Assembly (NCBI RefSeq): GCF_022201045.2
Contig: NC_068558.1
Coordinates: 31,267,501 to 31,331,500, forward strand
Direction: 5' to 3'
Source of the DNA: Citrus sinensis
Lineage: Eukaryota; Streptophyta; Magnoliopsida; Sapindales; Rutaceae
DNA length: 64,000 nucleotides
The notes under the pieces are model-generated. The model made no database searches. It had not been told where the DNA came from and was given only the letters and a program-made list of their open reading frames with translations. Both the position numbers and the translations under genes were made by a program. Within the stretch, counting starts at the first letter, position 1, and each line of letters starts with the position of its first letter. Shown here in pieces: positions 47,001 through 59,000 of this stretch.

Positions 47001-50000
47001 TAAGTATATGTTTAAACTTGGTTCTGGAATTGTTTTGTGGTGTAGTTAGAAACGACTGATTGTGTCTTCGTCGACGATAGAAGCAGAGTACTGAGCAGTA
47101 GCAATGGCAACTCAAGAGAGTGCATAGTTGATACAGCCGATGAATGATCTACATCAATTAATTGATTATGTAGTTCCGTTGTACCGTGACAACCAATTTG
47201 TAATTTCTGCGAGAACTGAGCATGTGGAAGTGCATTATCATTTTGTTAGAGAAAAAGTTCTATAAGAAGAGATTCAGATGAGACATGTCAAATGGATGAG
47301 CAAGTTGCAGACTTGTTCACAAAGAGTTTTGAGTGCCGGAAAGTAGCCAGCATTGTCCAAAGAAAGGGAGCTGATGTTGAAGGGGAGCGTTAAAAAATCA
47401 ATGTCAGCCTAAGATAAAAAATGCTTAATGGCATCATGACTTATATAATAAAGTTAAGTAATAAGAAACTATTACCATTTTGCCAGTGCAAAATGAAAGG
47501 TGTTTAATTAAAGTGTGTTAGATAAGATTTGTATGGTAGTAGTTTAAATAAATTAAATAATATGTGTAGTGTACATTTCATTCGTATTACTATATATAAG
47601 ATATTCTTTTAAAGTTGTAATGCATTTAAGAGAAGCATTTTGTATACTAAATAATCCAAGCTTAGTTTTTTAAAAGAGTGTAATAAAAGTATTGAGCATT
47701 TCTTAAATTTGAGTAAATTTATTTTGAGTGGTAAAATTAGAGTTTTGAATTCTAAATCTTCCGCAACAAATTCTTCTAAGGTATCTTAGTAAGATTATTC
47801 AAGGGAATTTTAGTCATTTCGTTAAGTCAAGGACATTTTTGTATTTTAACAACCCTTAGCTAATCTTGCTGTAAGTATAAAATGAAAATGTGATCTTTAT
47901 TTTACAAAAGAGAGATCAGCAAAGAGACAAAGAAAGAAGAAGAAAAGGGAGAGAAGAGGGAGGGAAGAAAGAAAGAAGAAGAGAAAAAAATAAACACTTC
48001 TCCTCCTCTTCTTTCCTAGGTTTAGGCATGAGCAAAACAAGAGAGAGATTCATGAGATCAAAGTTGTGTCATTTGAAGTGGCTATGTGGTGAGAGAGAAG
48101 ATTGGAGGTAAATTTTGGTTCTTGATCTTTGTTAATTGTTATGAAAAAGCATGATTAGTTAATTATAGTAGAAATAGAAATCTAAGATTTTGCAGGGAAG
48201 TATGCTGACAATGAGTTGTTTTGAAAATCATAGCAATTAGTATAAATTGATCTCATGGTTTTCACTTTTGTTTTACTCATGGTCTAACCTAATAAGTTCA
48301 GAGTTTCTTCTTCTTCTCTTCTTCTTTCTCTTTTTTTCTTCTTTCTTCATCGATTTGCCAATCTTTCTCTTTCTCTCTCTCTTGTAAAATAGAGATGAGG
48401 TTTTCTTTTTATACTGAGGGCTAGGTTTAGCCAAGGGGGAAAAGATTAAAATGCCATTGACTTAATGATTAAGATACTCTTAAACAATTTTGCTGAGATA
48501 CCCTAGAAGAATTGGGTTATTACATCTGATGCTTAAGTATAAAAGGAAAAAAATGTTATTCTTTGCTCTAGCAAGGCAAAGAGACGATAAAAAGAGGAAG
48601 AAGAAGAGAGTTTAAGGAAAAAATTCATTTAGTCTGTAAAATCTTCAAAAATTGTCTATAGACATCAAATATTTTCATTTCGTAATTTTTGAAGAAGCCT
48701 AGGTATGGCAAAATAATTTCATAATTCATGTTCTTCACTAGAATTAGAAATTTTCAAGTTTTTCATACTTGAAGTTTAAGAATCGAAATAAATTGAATTC
48801 TTATCCGATTAGCTTGAAGTAAAAACATTCTTGAAGATGTCTAGTTTAACATATGTGAAAATCAACATCAATTTGTACTAATTAATATTATTTTCCAAAT
48901 ATATTTCCCTGCAAAATCTTATATTATTACTACTATTTATATTATCTAATCGTGTTTCTCTATGACAATGAACAAAGACCAAGAATAAAAACTTATCTCT
49001 AATTGCACATCAATGGACACCTCCTTGGATGATTTGGAGTGGATCAATTCTTAGACATCATCAAAATGAAGATGTTTAAAGCATGAAGACAAATTTTAAA
49101 AATTTTAGAGACTAAATGAATTTTTTTCCCAAACTCTCTTCTTCTTCACCGTCTCTCAGTCTTGCTAGAGTAAAGAATGACATTGTTTTCTTTTTGTTAT
49201 TAGGCAATAGGGTTCGCTAAAGAGGAAAAGACTAAAATACCCTTTAAATAAATGACTCAAATACCCCTAAACAATTGGGGGTATTAATAAGCATATAAAG
49301 TTAGCTTTTTCTAATGGGAAAAGTAGATGGGTACACAATGTTTACTTTGGGTAGAGAAAAGGTGTCCACACGTCTAGATAGTAAATCTTATATATTATGA
49401 GAGATGAGATCTGGATTTTTCCACTGCTTGAATATTTTTAAATCAACACATTTGTCAGAAATACAGGGGTCCCTGATATTTTCTGTATTTAAAAATGCAA
49501 TTTCTTCATCCTAATTACTTGACAGGTTATTGTGCAGTTGCAAGGTTGCAAGGGAAAAAGGGATGATATTGAAAGTAATTGGAGTTAGTTTTGTCAGTTT
49601 ACTAATTGGAATCCCTTTTTGAAATTTATATAACATAATTTATCCCTTATCTTTAAGACGAATGAGTCAAGAATGTATGAGTTGAGAAATTTTTTGATAT
49701 AACAGACTACAGAGAGAACAGCTTCCTTTTTATTTGATGTACATTTGTTGTCCTTGTTGAGCTTTGTTACTCATAGTTCTTATGTTGGTAGCTGCTTGGA
49801 ACTCCTTGTGTTTTCTTAAATCTTAAAGCAACTGCAGTTACTGATGTGCTTTATTGTTGTTCATGATCATTGTGAATGAGCAGGTGGGGTTGTCCGCCAA
49901 GCAAATTTCCTTGGACATACTCGGATAAAGAGACATGCTATCTCCTTGAGGGCAAAGTGAAGGTTTATCCTGATGGCTCGAATGAGGGTGTTGAGATTGG

Positions 50001-50088
50001 AGCTGGTGATCTGGTAGTGTTCCCAAAAGGAATGAGTTGCACTTGGGATGTTTCTGTAGGTGTGGACAAGCACTACAAGTTCGGGTAA
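44025..50088 (+). CDS. Cupin_3 (DUF861) protein, plastid-targeted, copy A
   Basis: Two exons, 44,025-44,239 and 49,884-50,088, join in phase 2 (CCAA|G TGG) to 139 residues. Residues 1-40 are Ser/Arg-rich and end [12 protein letters not shown], a likely plastid transit peptide. The single cupin domain reads [30 protein letters not shown], then [18 protein letters not shown] and DKHYKF. It belongs to the RmlC-like cupin family that includes Arabidopsis At4g10300 and pTAC18; no biochemical role is established that I know of. The 5.6-kb intron is swollen by a copia remnant and an inverted array. A second copy lies at 55.7 kb with the same intron position. Confidence 0.92.
45563..45913 (-). repeat. 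Left LTR of the intronic copia remnant, inverted
   Basis: In minus orientation it starts TGTTGCTAAAAATCAATG (45,913) and ends CCTTCCTCAACA (45,563). It matches the plus-strand LTR at 47,388-47,768 throughout, for example caaatttgagtaaattta and taattaaagtgtgttag. The two LTRs therefore face opposite ways. Confidence 0.85.
45914..47387 (+). pseudogene. Copia RT/RNase H remnant in the cupin A intron
   Basis: It starts directly after the inverted LTR, in the middle of [22 protein letters not shown] and [10 protein letters not shown] degenerate DDLIITGDD follows, then a MITE, then RNase H ([27 protein letters not shown] after a stop), and a polypurine tract (gaaggggagc) before the right LTR. gag and integrase are missing. 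Many stops. Confidence 0.85.
46516..46843. mobile_element. hAT-type MITE nested in the copia remnant
   Basis: It begins taggggtatcaaaaataccc. The far end (minus strand atggcaaaacccg) pairs with it, lacking the last few bases. The flanks caaagaag (46,508) and caaagaaa (46,844) form an 8-bp duplication with one mismatch, and they interrupt the coding phrase QKPKK...HLEAIW of the copia element. Confidence 0.7.
47388..47768 (+). repeat. Right LTR of the intronic copia remnant
   Basis: It follows the polypurine tract and ends ...cttccgcaaca. It is longer than the left LTR by a short AT-rich insertion near 47,548-47,570. Divergence between the two is visible at many positions, so the insertion is old. 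Confidence 0.8.
47769..49300. repeat. Four-part inverted array of TATA plus purine-rich units
   Basis: Unit 1 (plus, about 47,770-47,990) and unit 2 (minus, about 48,530-48,300) are inverted copies: cttctaaggtatctta, gtataaaatg-aaaatgtgatct-tattttacaa and a long gaagaa run on one side, the complement on the other. Unit 3 (plus, about 48,540-48,660) and unit 4 (minus, about 49,300-49,110) pair through ctctagcaag, gaagaagaagagagttt and ttcattt. Each unit has a TATA-like atataaaa/tataaaa or its relic before a purine-rich leader. No protein is recognised; the open frame at 47,890-48,111 is just the purine tract. Confidence 0.65.
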
Positions 50089-51509
50089 TAATCTTGCATA
50101 GAGTCTGTTACTTGTATTACTGTCATAGGTACCCAAGCATATTTTTACCACTCTCCTGTAAATGCCCTGCCAATAATAAATCTGCTCTGTTACTATCAGT
50201 GTGATGAAAACTTTAAGGCTTTGGAACTAGTCTCAGATGATTTTTAAAAATATTTGATCCTACTTTATGTCTCTCTTTGTATGCGCATGTACATTTGTTT
50301 CCAAATTTGTTCAGAAAATCTTATAACTGGGATCAGAACTGCGTGTGTGGTGCTAGGGGGTACATTTGTTTCCAAATTTGTTCAGAAAATCTTATAACTG
50401 GGATCAGTATTGCGTGTGTGTGGTGCTAGGGGGTCAGAAAATTTTCCTCGACTTAGTGTAAGAAAAATTTTGTAAGGAGTTGAGTGTTTGAATTGGACCG
50501 AATACCTGGCCCGTTTGGGTAATGATTTCCAGCAACTGGAATGTGGTAACTCAGCTGGATGTGTATGATATAGTCCGCTGAGCTGTAGGTGCTTTTTATT
50601 CATTCTTATCCACAACACCTACCTCGCTATTAAAATGGTGACAAGTTCGTAACACTCGTGTAAAAATCTGCTTGAATTAAGCAGTTGTAGCTTAAAGGCC
50701 ATAATACCACACTACTAAATACGTCATAGCGCTCTTGTAAGAATCTATTTGGATTGGATAGATCATAGATTGCAAAATTAATACCCCTAATGGCCTTGTG
50801 TAAGCGGTGCACATCAAACAGCAGCATCAACTATGGACGCCATCCAATGAAAATTGTAGCTTTTAATGCATGCATCTCATAACTAGCAGCATGCGTATTT
50901 CTCTCCCCTTTTTCTTTTAAGGTTTGGGGGTTTGGCAAAATTACTACCCGCATGATAGAAGGAGCTTAAAATCACTTGGATTAAGAATGTGTTTGAAATT
51001 GAGATTGGATAGTTGTAATTTAAAAGTTACAGCACTAAAGTGTTTAGTAAATATTAGTTGTTATAACTGGAAAGATATAATTTTTCACTTGTATAATAAA
51101 AAATCTATTATATCTTTAATAATTTTATTAAAATTATTATTTAAAACTTACACTTACATTATATTACTAACTTTTGTTTCATTGTTATAGTTTTTTTTCT
51201 ATAACAATTGTAACTTAAAAATTACAACACCTCAATTTTAAACGCATCCCAAGCCACTGGGGCTAGCAGTATAAGATCATTGCTCAACTTCTTGGTTTTG
51301 AATTTTTTTTTTCATAATACCACCCTACTGAAAAGTAGTTGTTGAATTTATCATTTCTGATATGAGAATACTCTGGTGCATGCATTCACCTTCACGTGTC
51401 TCTTGAAAACAAAATGACAAAAAGTCCTATTAAGTAAACAAATGGGCACTAATCATTAAAAAGCATAATTGATGAAACAAACCCTTTCTCTTTCTTTTTT
51501 ATGAGGATG
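50089..51509. other. Intergenic between convergent genes, with tandem duplication
   Basis: Cupin A 3' UTR, then a 71-bp direct duplication (50,290-50,360 and 50,361-50,433, starting tacatttgtttcc and ending gctaggggg) differing by a few bases and one extra tg. The rest is AT-rich. Phospholipase A2 3' UTR at the right. Confidence 0.6.
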
Positions 51510-53580
51510 CTATGGTTTATGAAGAACCCTTCCAGCAAGCAAAGCGGCTTCCATGACAACAATGATTACATCAATAACTTCTTCAACTCCGCATGTGTTT
51601 CCTTTGAATGAACGCCCTCCTGCTCTCTTGAATTTCTCCATGCAATCGATGAAGTTTTTGCTGCATTCTTGGCTCAAATAGTCATCTGCAGCCACCACCA
51701 TCAACAGTAAATTCTAAGACATTCTGTTTGACGCCATGTTTTATATTAATATGTTCCGTAAAGTGTGAGACATCAACTATTGTTTTCAAAAGGCCAGAAT
51801 CGGGCCACCGACACTGCTGAGATATTATAAGTTATTAAGATACCAGGTCTCTGTCAATCTAGCTGTTTTCTATACCATAGCTAAACATATGAAAAATTGA
51901 TAGACATAAAATCAAGCAAGCATTAAAAATTACATCAAAAGTTGTACTGAAAGGGTGAGTTTATTTTAGGATCCACTTTAGAGTATCCGGGGTTTAGGCG
52001 AATTTTTTTTTTAAGAGGCCTTTTTTTTTTATTCAGCAACTTCAATATTTAATAAAAAAAATAAAAGAGCTCAAAATTCATTTCATTTTTAGTTTTTGAA
52101 TTTCAACAATAATTAAGAAGATCTTAAGAAGTTTTAAAAAACAAAACCTAAAAATTTACTTCCATTAGCACTTCTACGAAAAAAAAGAAATATTAAATAA
52201 ATATGAAAAATATTATTTTAAAATAAAATATTTAGAAAGCTAGCATAAGAAAGTTAAAATAATGAATTGATGATAAGATAATAGATATAGACTTTGTGTT
52301 TTAAAAATCTTTTTTTTTCTTTTTTAAATAGTTTGTATTTTTAAAAAAACTATTTGTATTTTTTTTCTTTTTTATAGACTTTGTATTAAAAAAAACTATT
52401 TTTTTCTTTTTTAAATTAAGTAATGTATATAATAATTTTCCTTGCAAAGAAGAGAATAAAAAAAATTTTATCTATGATTTTATAGATTATAAGGTTTTTT
52501 TAATAGAAATTAAAAGGAATACTTAAAGATAAAGATTCGAATATTAAATAATTAAGTTTTATTTTAATATAAAACTAAAAAGGTACAGAATTTATTTATT
52601 TTTCTAAGAAAAATTAATAGTGAATGAATTAATGGTTAGACAAATATTATTAATTATATTTTCTGACAATAAGATTATTTTTACTAAAAATAAATTTTAA
52701 TTATAGAATAATTATTAATTAAAAATATGTCTAATAAATTTTTCTCTAATAAATAATTTTAAAAAAATTATTAATTAAATATTTAAAAAATGAGATTTTC
52801 CTAAAATATGGGATTGTAGGCTTATTCGACTTATATTTAACGCCGCCCTGGTTTACTTCTGTTTCCATCATATTGAAGTGGATTATCCCCAAAGAAAATA
52901 GTAGTTGCACCTTTAAATCATTGTACATCTGACAGAGAAAGCAACTTCAAAAAGAAAGCTACATCAAAATTCAAAAGTTCCCAACTTTTTCAAACTCTTC
53001 AAGATGACTCAAAAGATATTTTATTAGATGGATTTGGACTTTTGAACTCCCACGTTAAACATAATTAAAATATCTTGTAAAAGCACAGTGAAAACTTACT
53101 GTTCTTGGCTTGGACGCAGGCATCATGCTTCATACAGCAAGCATCAAGGCCATCACAAGGCTTCTCTCCAGGGCATCCACTGTACAGCAGCCCACAGTAC
53201 TTGCCATATCTCAGAAATGGGGGCACTGCAGTTTCCAAAATGCTTTTTAAGAACAAATGAAAAAAGGAATACTTATCAATTATTGGAATCTCAATATTTC
53301 ATCACAAGGCATCACTATTACCTGAACAGAAGTCAGATTCACATTTTCTGCTGCAATCTTTGCTCTGCAAGACGTGAAAACATGCAGTTATTAATGTAAA
53401 CTGAAATGGGTTTTAAAATAAAAGAAAAAAATTTAAGTAAAAACAAATAAAAACCACAGAAATGGCAGAATATGCTGATTGAACTCCAATGTTGAGAGCA
53501 TGAACAGAAACTGAAAGGATTAGAAAAATGAAAACATGGGCTATGGCCAACTTCAAAGAATGTTGGTGTGTCATCACCAT
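51510..53580 (-). CDS. PLA2-ALPHA: Secreted phospholipase A2, plant PLA2-alpha type
   Basis: Four exons, 53,580-53,455, 53,364-53,322, 53,225-53,100 and 51,685-51,510, give 156 residues. It hydrolyses the sn-2 ester of phospholipids with Ca2+. A signal peptide (cleavage near VHA|LN, residue 28) sends it to the secretory path. The Ca2+ loop is YGKYCGLLYSGCPGE, and the catalytic pair His90-Asp91 lies in CCMKHDAC. Twelve cysteines are present, the normal number for plant sPLA2. The C-terminus LLAGRVLHKP lacks a KTEL/KFEL-type ER signal, as in the alpha group. The 1.4-kb third intron is AT-rich with long poly-T and poly-A runs. The gene symbol is by resemblance. Confidence 0.92.
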
Positions 53581-55706
53581 TTGTTAAAATTAATAGAGTT
53601 TAGCCAAGAGAAGAACAGAGAAAATGAAGCTTGGTTTTGCTTAAAAGCTCTGATTTATAGAGAAAAAGGAGGACATAAGTTCTGAGAAACACAGAGGTGT
53701 TGAAGTCTATGAAGGGTTGGATTTTGTCTGGTAATGACTCGTGATATGTCTTTGTTTTCTTTTATCATTATTATTAATTTATTAAGAGTGAATTTCACTT
53801 CTTCGTCAATCATCAACATTTAAAATGAATAAATAAATAAATAAAGCTTTATTCGTCAACTTGTTTGCATTGCATTGGCAGTATATGTGCTATAAATAGA
53901 TGGCGAAAAATATTGAGTGGTTTTGAGGTTCCATCTCGTGAAGAATCCATTTTAGCTAACTCATTTATAAGGTATATAGATTAATTGATTGTGAATAGAG
54001 CAGATCATATAATATAAAATTAATTGATCGATATGAGTGTTCTACATTGAGAATCTTTGAGAATCTAATATTAATTTTTATTGTGAACAAAACCCTTTAA
54101 ACATGTTAACTTTTTTAGAGTAATTATATATATATTTCAGACTATATTTCAAATTTTCATTTAAAATAATGTACCATGTGATATGTCATTTATGAGGTAG
54201 TTGATAAAATTTTCACGATTTTCAAATGAATAAATAATATAATCACACCATCTACCTTTCTTTAAAATGAAATTTTGGGGTACAATTTTAAAATATAACT
54301 CAATCTTTAAAAGATATCAAGTTTTATTATAGATATTAAATATTATGCAATAATAATTTTATGGTTTTATTACTAGAATTTGTTGCTCAATTGAGCTTAT
54401 GTTGGGCACCCAATCAATATTAAAATTGATTGGAAGTGACATGGAACTCGTGTAAGATAAATAATGATTATTGATTCAGTGTTCAGCATAAACTCAACTA
54501 AACATTGAATCTCCTTATCCTTTTAACAAATGAAAAATTATGTTTTACTTGAAATATATCTCTAATGGGATTTGAAGATATCAATTAGGTCAAAAGATTA
54601 ACAAAAATGAGTGAACATAAAGCTAACAAGTGATACGATAAAAATTCTATATCAAACGAAAAATCATGTATATTTTCAAGATTTTATATCTTATTATCAC
54701 ATCTGATCCGGGTGAAATTAAGTGGCATCCATTAAGAACCTCCTTTTCCATGTGGAAGAATAATCCCAAATGCTAGGTCAGCACAGGATAGACAAAACAC
54801 TGGGGAATCTAATCATTTTTTTTCTTAATTAAGAAGTTTTGTAGCTCTAATTATTCTCTACAATATTTAAAAAAAGAAAAAAAATTGTCTTCAATTTTTT
54901 TAATATTTTTGTTATTTTTTGTACAACTATTATCTACAAATATCCAAAATAAAACTTATCTATTAGGGTAACCACTTGATAGCTTAGAGATAAATTATTT
55001 GCCTTACTTTAACCCTCATGTGGGTAAATGGTTCCGATTAACTTCCAATCATAAAAATATCAGTTTGATTAATTTTGTTTATGTTATTTTGATCGACATG
55101 GCAATTGACAAAACCAGAAACTTGCTTTATATATATGTTCCCATTTTATAATTTAAATAGAAGAAGTAAAGAAAACCCTAGACAAAGATAAATCATAAAT
55201 GTTATGTGGAATGTCATAAAAGACTTCCACTTTCTTCACTAATGGACGCTAATTAGTTTTTGATTGAGACAATTATGAATTTTTATGAGATTGTTTAAAA
55301 AAAAATTATTAAAATTTATCGTATTTTTCAAAGAAGTCATATTCAAAATTCAATCAAATTTATTTCAGTTGTTCTTAAATTTAGTCAAATCTCCGTAAAA
55401 ATAGTAAATTATAAACATTTTGATCAACAAGTTAATGGGCCTAAAGTGGGCCAAAAAAGTAAGGCGGGCCCAACAAGTACAAGAGGGATATTTTCTCTTG
55501 GGAGTGTTGCTTGACCAAGACAAAGACAGGACAAGACAAGAACTGAACTACTACTGAGAGGAAAGGAGACGTGTATGTGTAAGTGGTTTATTAAAAGTTT
55601 ACAGAGTGGCTGGGGCTTTCCTTAAATATTGGAAAGGCTTTGAGCCACTTGAAGTAGCACTTACATGAATTAAAGAGAAGGCGGAAGCATTCATATCAAG
55701 CCGGCA
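53581..55706. other. Divergent intergenic region
   Basis: Promoters of phospholipase A2 (minus) and cupin B (plus). AT-rich throughout with an (aaat)n tract at 53,828-53,845. GC-richer from 55,430. No gene or clear mobile element. Confidence 0.45.
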
Positions 55707-58062
55707 ATGGCATTAAATCACACTTTAGTGCTCTCTTCATTACTAGTGTTGCTTCTCTCGCTGCTTTCACCCTTGATTATCCCTATCCCCAAGTCCAAGC
55801 CAACAACCCCAAGAGTATCAAAATCTAAACCTGTAATGGCTTCCACAACCACAACTACTGCTGCTACTGCTGAGATTTTTGGTGTCAAGATTGAGAAGAA
55901 TCCTCCTCAATCCAAACTTTCTGAGCTTGGAGTTACTTCATGGCCCAAGTATGTTATTTCTGTTTTTTCAAATTTCATAAATTATTTAGGGTAGTGGTTT
56001 ATTTTTGGATTGTTTGTACTTTTAGATTAAAAATTCATTTTTTTCTTTGCTGAATTTGTTAGTTTGTTATTGCTTTGACATTACAACTCATTCTGGCAGA
56101 TTAGACAATGTATAATTTGGTGTTGGTGTTAGTGATGAAATTATTGGTTCAATTTCGTTCACATCATCTGACTTGTTTGTACTAAAAGCCTGTTGAGATT
56201 GGTTGGGTTTTCTGCAATTTCAGAAACAAGGATGTGGTATTTTTTAATGTTCACAATTAAGTTGGTTTTTTTTTTTTTTTTTGCTTGTGTCAAAATGGCC
56301 ATCTTTGAGTCCAAAGAGGTTTTAGGTTTAGGAGATTACCGATAAGACCATAATTATTTCCACTGTTACCCATTTCAGAGAAAATCAATTTTCTATTTTA
56401 CAAAGTTGTGAAAAAAAATCCCGAAAAGATCAAAGTATGTTGATCATTTCTGTAAAAGAAAATCATTTTTGTGAACTTTGGACCACAAGATGACTTAATC
56501 TTATTCATTCAAATTGCATGTTTAATATGATTCTCGGCTCTTTAATTAAAAAGTTGTTAGTTGGTTCAAGCTGTAAATCTCTCAGGGTGGTACAAAGAAA
56601 TTCTTTTAAAAAATTAGGACTTGACCGGAAAATATGTAGTGATCAAAGTGATTCTCATTAGTGGTTTTAGTATGTTGAGCTGTAAGTCAATCCCTTTTTA
56701 GTAGCTTTGTGACAACTGGTCCACATCACACTTATTCTTCATCCTATATGTTTTGAGTAGCATTTGATAAAATTGGTTGATTCCGTGGAAGATGAATGAG
56801 GAAACCTGTAACTTATTTTCATTTTGGTACTTTGATAGGATATGCACCGCCATCTTTTATTCTAGTTAAAAACTTTTGATGATTGTCTTTCCTACAGAGG
56901 AATAGAAGCTGAACTGAACCTGAAAGTTGGTGTTTAGGTGATTGAAAATATGAATCCACTACTAGGATTTGAAAATAATGATTGTCTGCTGTGTGTACTA
57001 TCCAAAAGTAGAATCAGCTGTTGAATTATTGAAGAATGATACAGAGATACTTCTTTTGACTTTTAGCAAATATAGTTACCAAAAGAAGAAGATTAGGTGG
57101 TCAATGGTATAAGTCACCCTATGAACCCTTGATTTTATTCACGTTTGGCTGCCTGGCTCCTCAATTGTTATTCGGTTTTGCATGACTTTGTTAGAATTTT
57201 CATATATGTACCTTATTAAGGCGAATTGACATGGAATTGCATTCTTTGTAAGCTGGAAAGTGGGAATGATGCTATAAAGAAACCCCAAATAAGCATAAAA
57301 TACTTGAAATCTTGCAAGCCTAGAGATTGTGAAAAGACAGAAAGGGCCTGTTTTTTGTTCAACAATTATTTTCATTCAGTTGTAATACTGCAAAGGGGTA
57401 AATGAAGAATTTAGTGCCTCCTAAATCAATTTTCCTAGTGGTCTGCCCGGTTTCTGTTAGCATGCCTTTTTTGACTAATTTCCTACTGTGTTTTGTCAGA
57501 TTTTGTGACAAGTGAAAACTGAACCAACTTGATCTGAACCATCCACAGTTAATCAAATGAAGATCAAATTTACTTATAAAATTTGGTAACACTATTAGTG
57601 AACCATAAGATCTACAGTTTTGTGAGCAGCTTCTGCATAGTGAGTCAAATCATAGCTTAAATTTTATATGCCAGTGCACCAGCCTTGTTGATTTGCTGCT
57701 ATCCTGGTAACCATGCCATTTTTACCAACTGCTAGGGTGGCTTTCTCGTTCTCTCACATATGTTTTGAGGAGTGATGCCAGTTATCTTTATCGCACTACT
57801 AATCAATGCATGGACTGGTATTAATGGAAAATTACTTTGATATGTGGTGAATAGGTGGGGATGCCCACCAAGCAAATTTCCATGGACATTCACCGCCACA
57901 GAGACAATGTATCTGCTGGAGGGGAAAGTGATTGTTTATGTTGATGGGCGTGAAGGATCATTTGAAATTGGAACTGGTGATTTGGTTGTTTTCCCCAAAG
58001 GAATGAAGATCACTTGGGATGTCATTGAAGCTGTTAACAAGCACTATAGCTTGGAAAAGTAA
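55707..58062 (+). CDS. Cupin_3 (DUF861) protein, copy B
   Basis: Two exons, 55,707-55,948 and 57,855-58,062, with the same phase-2 junction as copy A (CCAA|G TGG), giving 149 residues. The cupin domain reads [49 protein letters not shown] and NKHYSLEK. The N-terminus differs from copy A: a strongly hydrophobic stretch (LVLSSLLVLLLSLLSPLIIPI) that looks like a signal anchor or signal peptide, with an in-frame ATG at about residue 44 just before the conserved part. Either start is possible, and the choice decides membrane/secretory or soluble location. Function unknown, as for copy A. Confidence 0.9.
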
Positions 58063-58890
58063 TGTAAATAAACCTTAAACCTTCTCGGCTAGAAGCATGT
58101 TACTTAGTAACTGATCAATTGGTAGAATTTATGTTGAAAGATTGCGCCTGATTATGTAACCTGGGAGCTTCATTGTGTTAGATTATTGATTATCATCTGT
58201 GTTTCAGTGCATTTTGTTTCAAGTTTCATTACTTTGTGATCTTCATAGCGGAGAATGTCGCAAAAACTCCTTGAAAGGGCAATTAGTGAGACAGTTATTG
58301 ATGGCAAAGGGCATCAATTATAATCATACTATCCTTTTTCATCTCTCTGACAATTTGGCAAACCGCTATTCTTGTATGCGTGAAACACCAAATCAGGCTC
58401 AATGAAACAGTGAATAAAAGCTTCTAAACATTGATTAGAAAGTGTCAAAATTTTTTATTTCATGGAGATAACTGTTCCAATGCCAAAGTCACAGCCATTA
58501 TTCTGTCACATCTAATATGAGTCTGTGTACATCCTGAAAAAGGGCCAAAGAATCAAAACTAACAGTATTATATGGTAACAGCCCAACTTTGACAGTCAAA
58601 ACATATTACAAGCAAAAAATGGACTGACTTTAGATAAAAATTTAACGTGATGAAGATTTAAATTATTCTGTTAATCCAAAAAGATGCCCTACTTAATAAA
58701 TGGCAAGATCTTAATGGATGATGGGATTCATCAACTCATAGGGAACCCCATACATTATACAGAATAGCTATATCCCTATGATCTTGGAGATAATTAACAA
58801 CCAATTACTGTTAAACTAAATCCAAATTGGATGCCGATTGTGGATAGATTAAGATTTTTTTTTTTTTGGGTACACTCTCGATTCTCCGAT
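58063..58890. other. Intergenic
   Basis: Cupin B 3' UTR, then non-coding DNA. The open stretch 58,199-58,405 has no recognisable domain and I treat it as chance. Confidence 0.45.
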
Positions 58891-58900
58891 TATATAAAGG
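58891..58900 (+). promoter_or_regulatory. TATA box of the fructokinase gene
   Basis: tatataaagg lies 110 bp before the ATG at 59,001, a good match to the plant consensus. Confidence 0.65.
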
Positions 58901-59000
58901 CCATTTCTGATTAGGGTTTAACGACAATACATTTGTTTCGGCTCATTTTTAATTACTTCCATTTTTATTGACAGAGGCTTAAAAATATAGAAAAGAGAAC

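Noticed and set aside
47890-48111. Plus-strand Arg/Lys/Glu-rich 73-codon frame in the cupin A intron
   Set aside because: It is the translation of a purine-rich tract that recurs in the inverted units. No domain.
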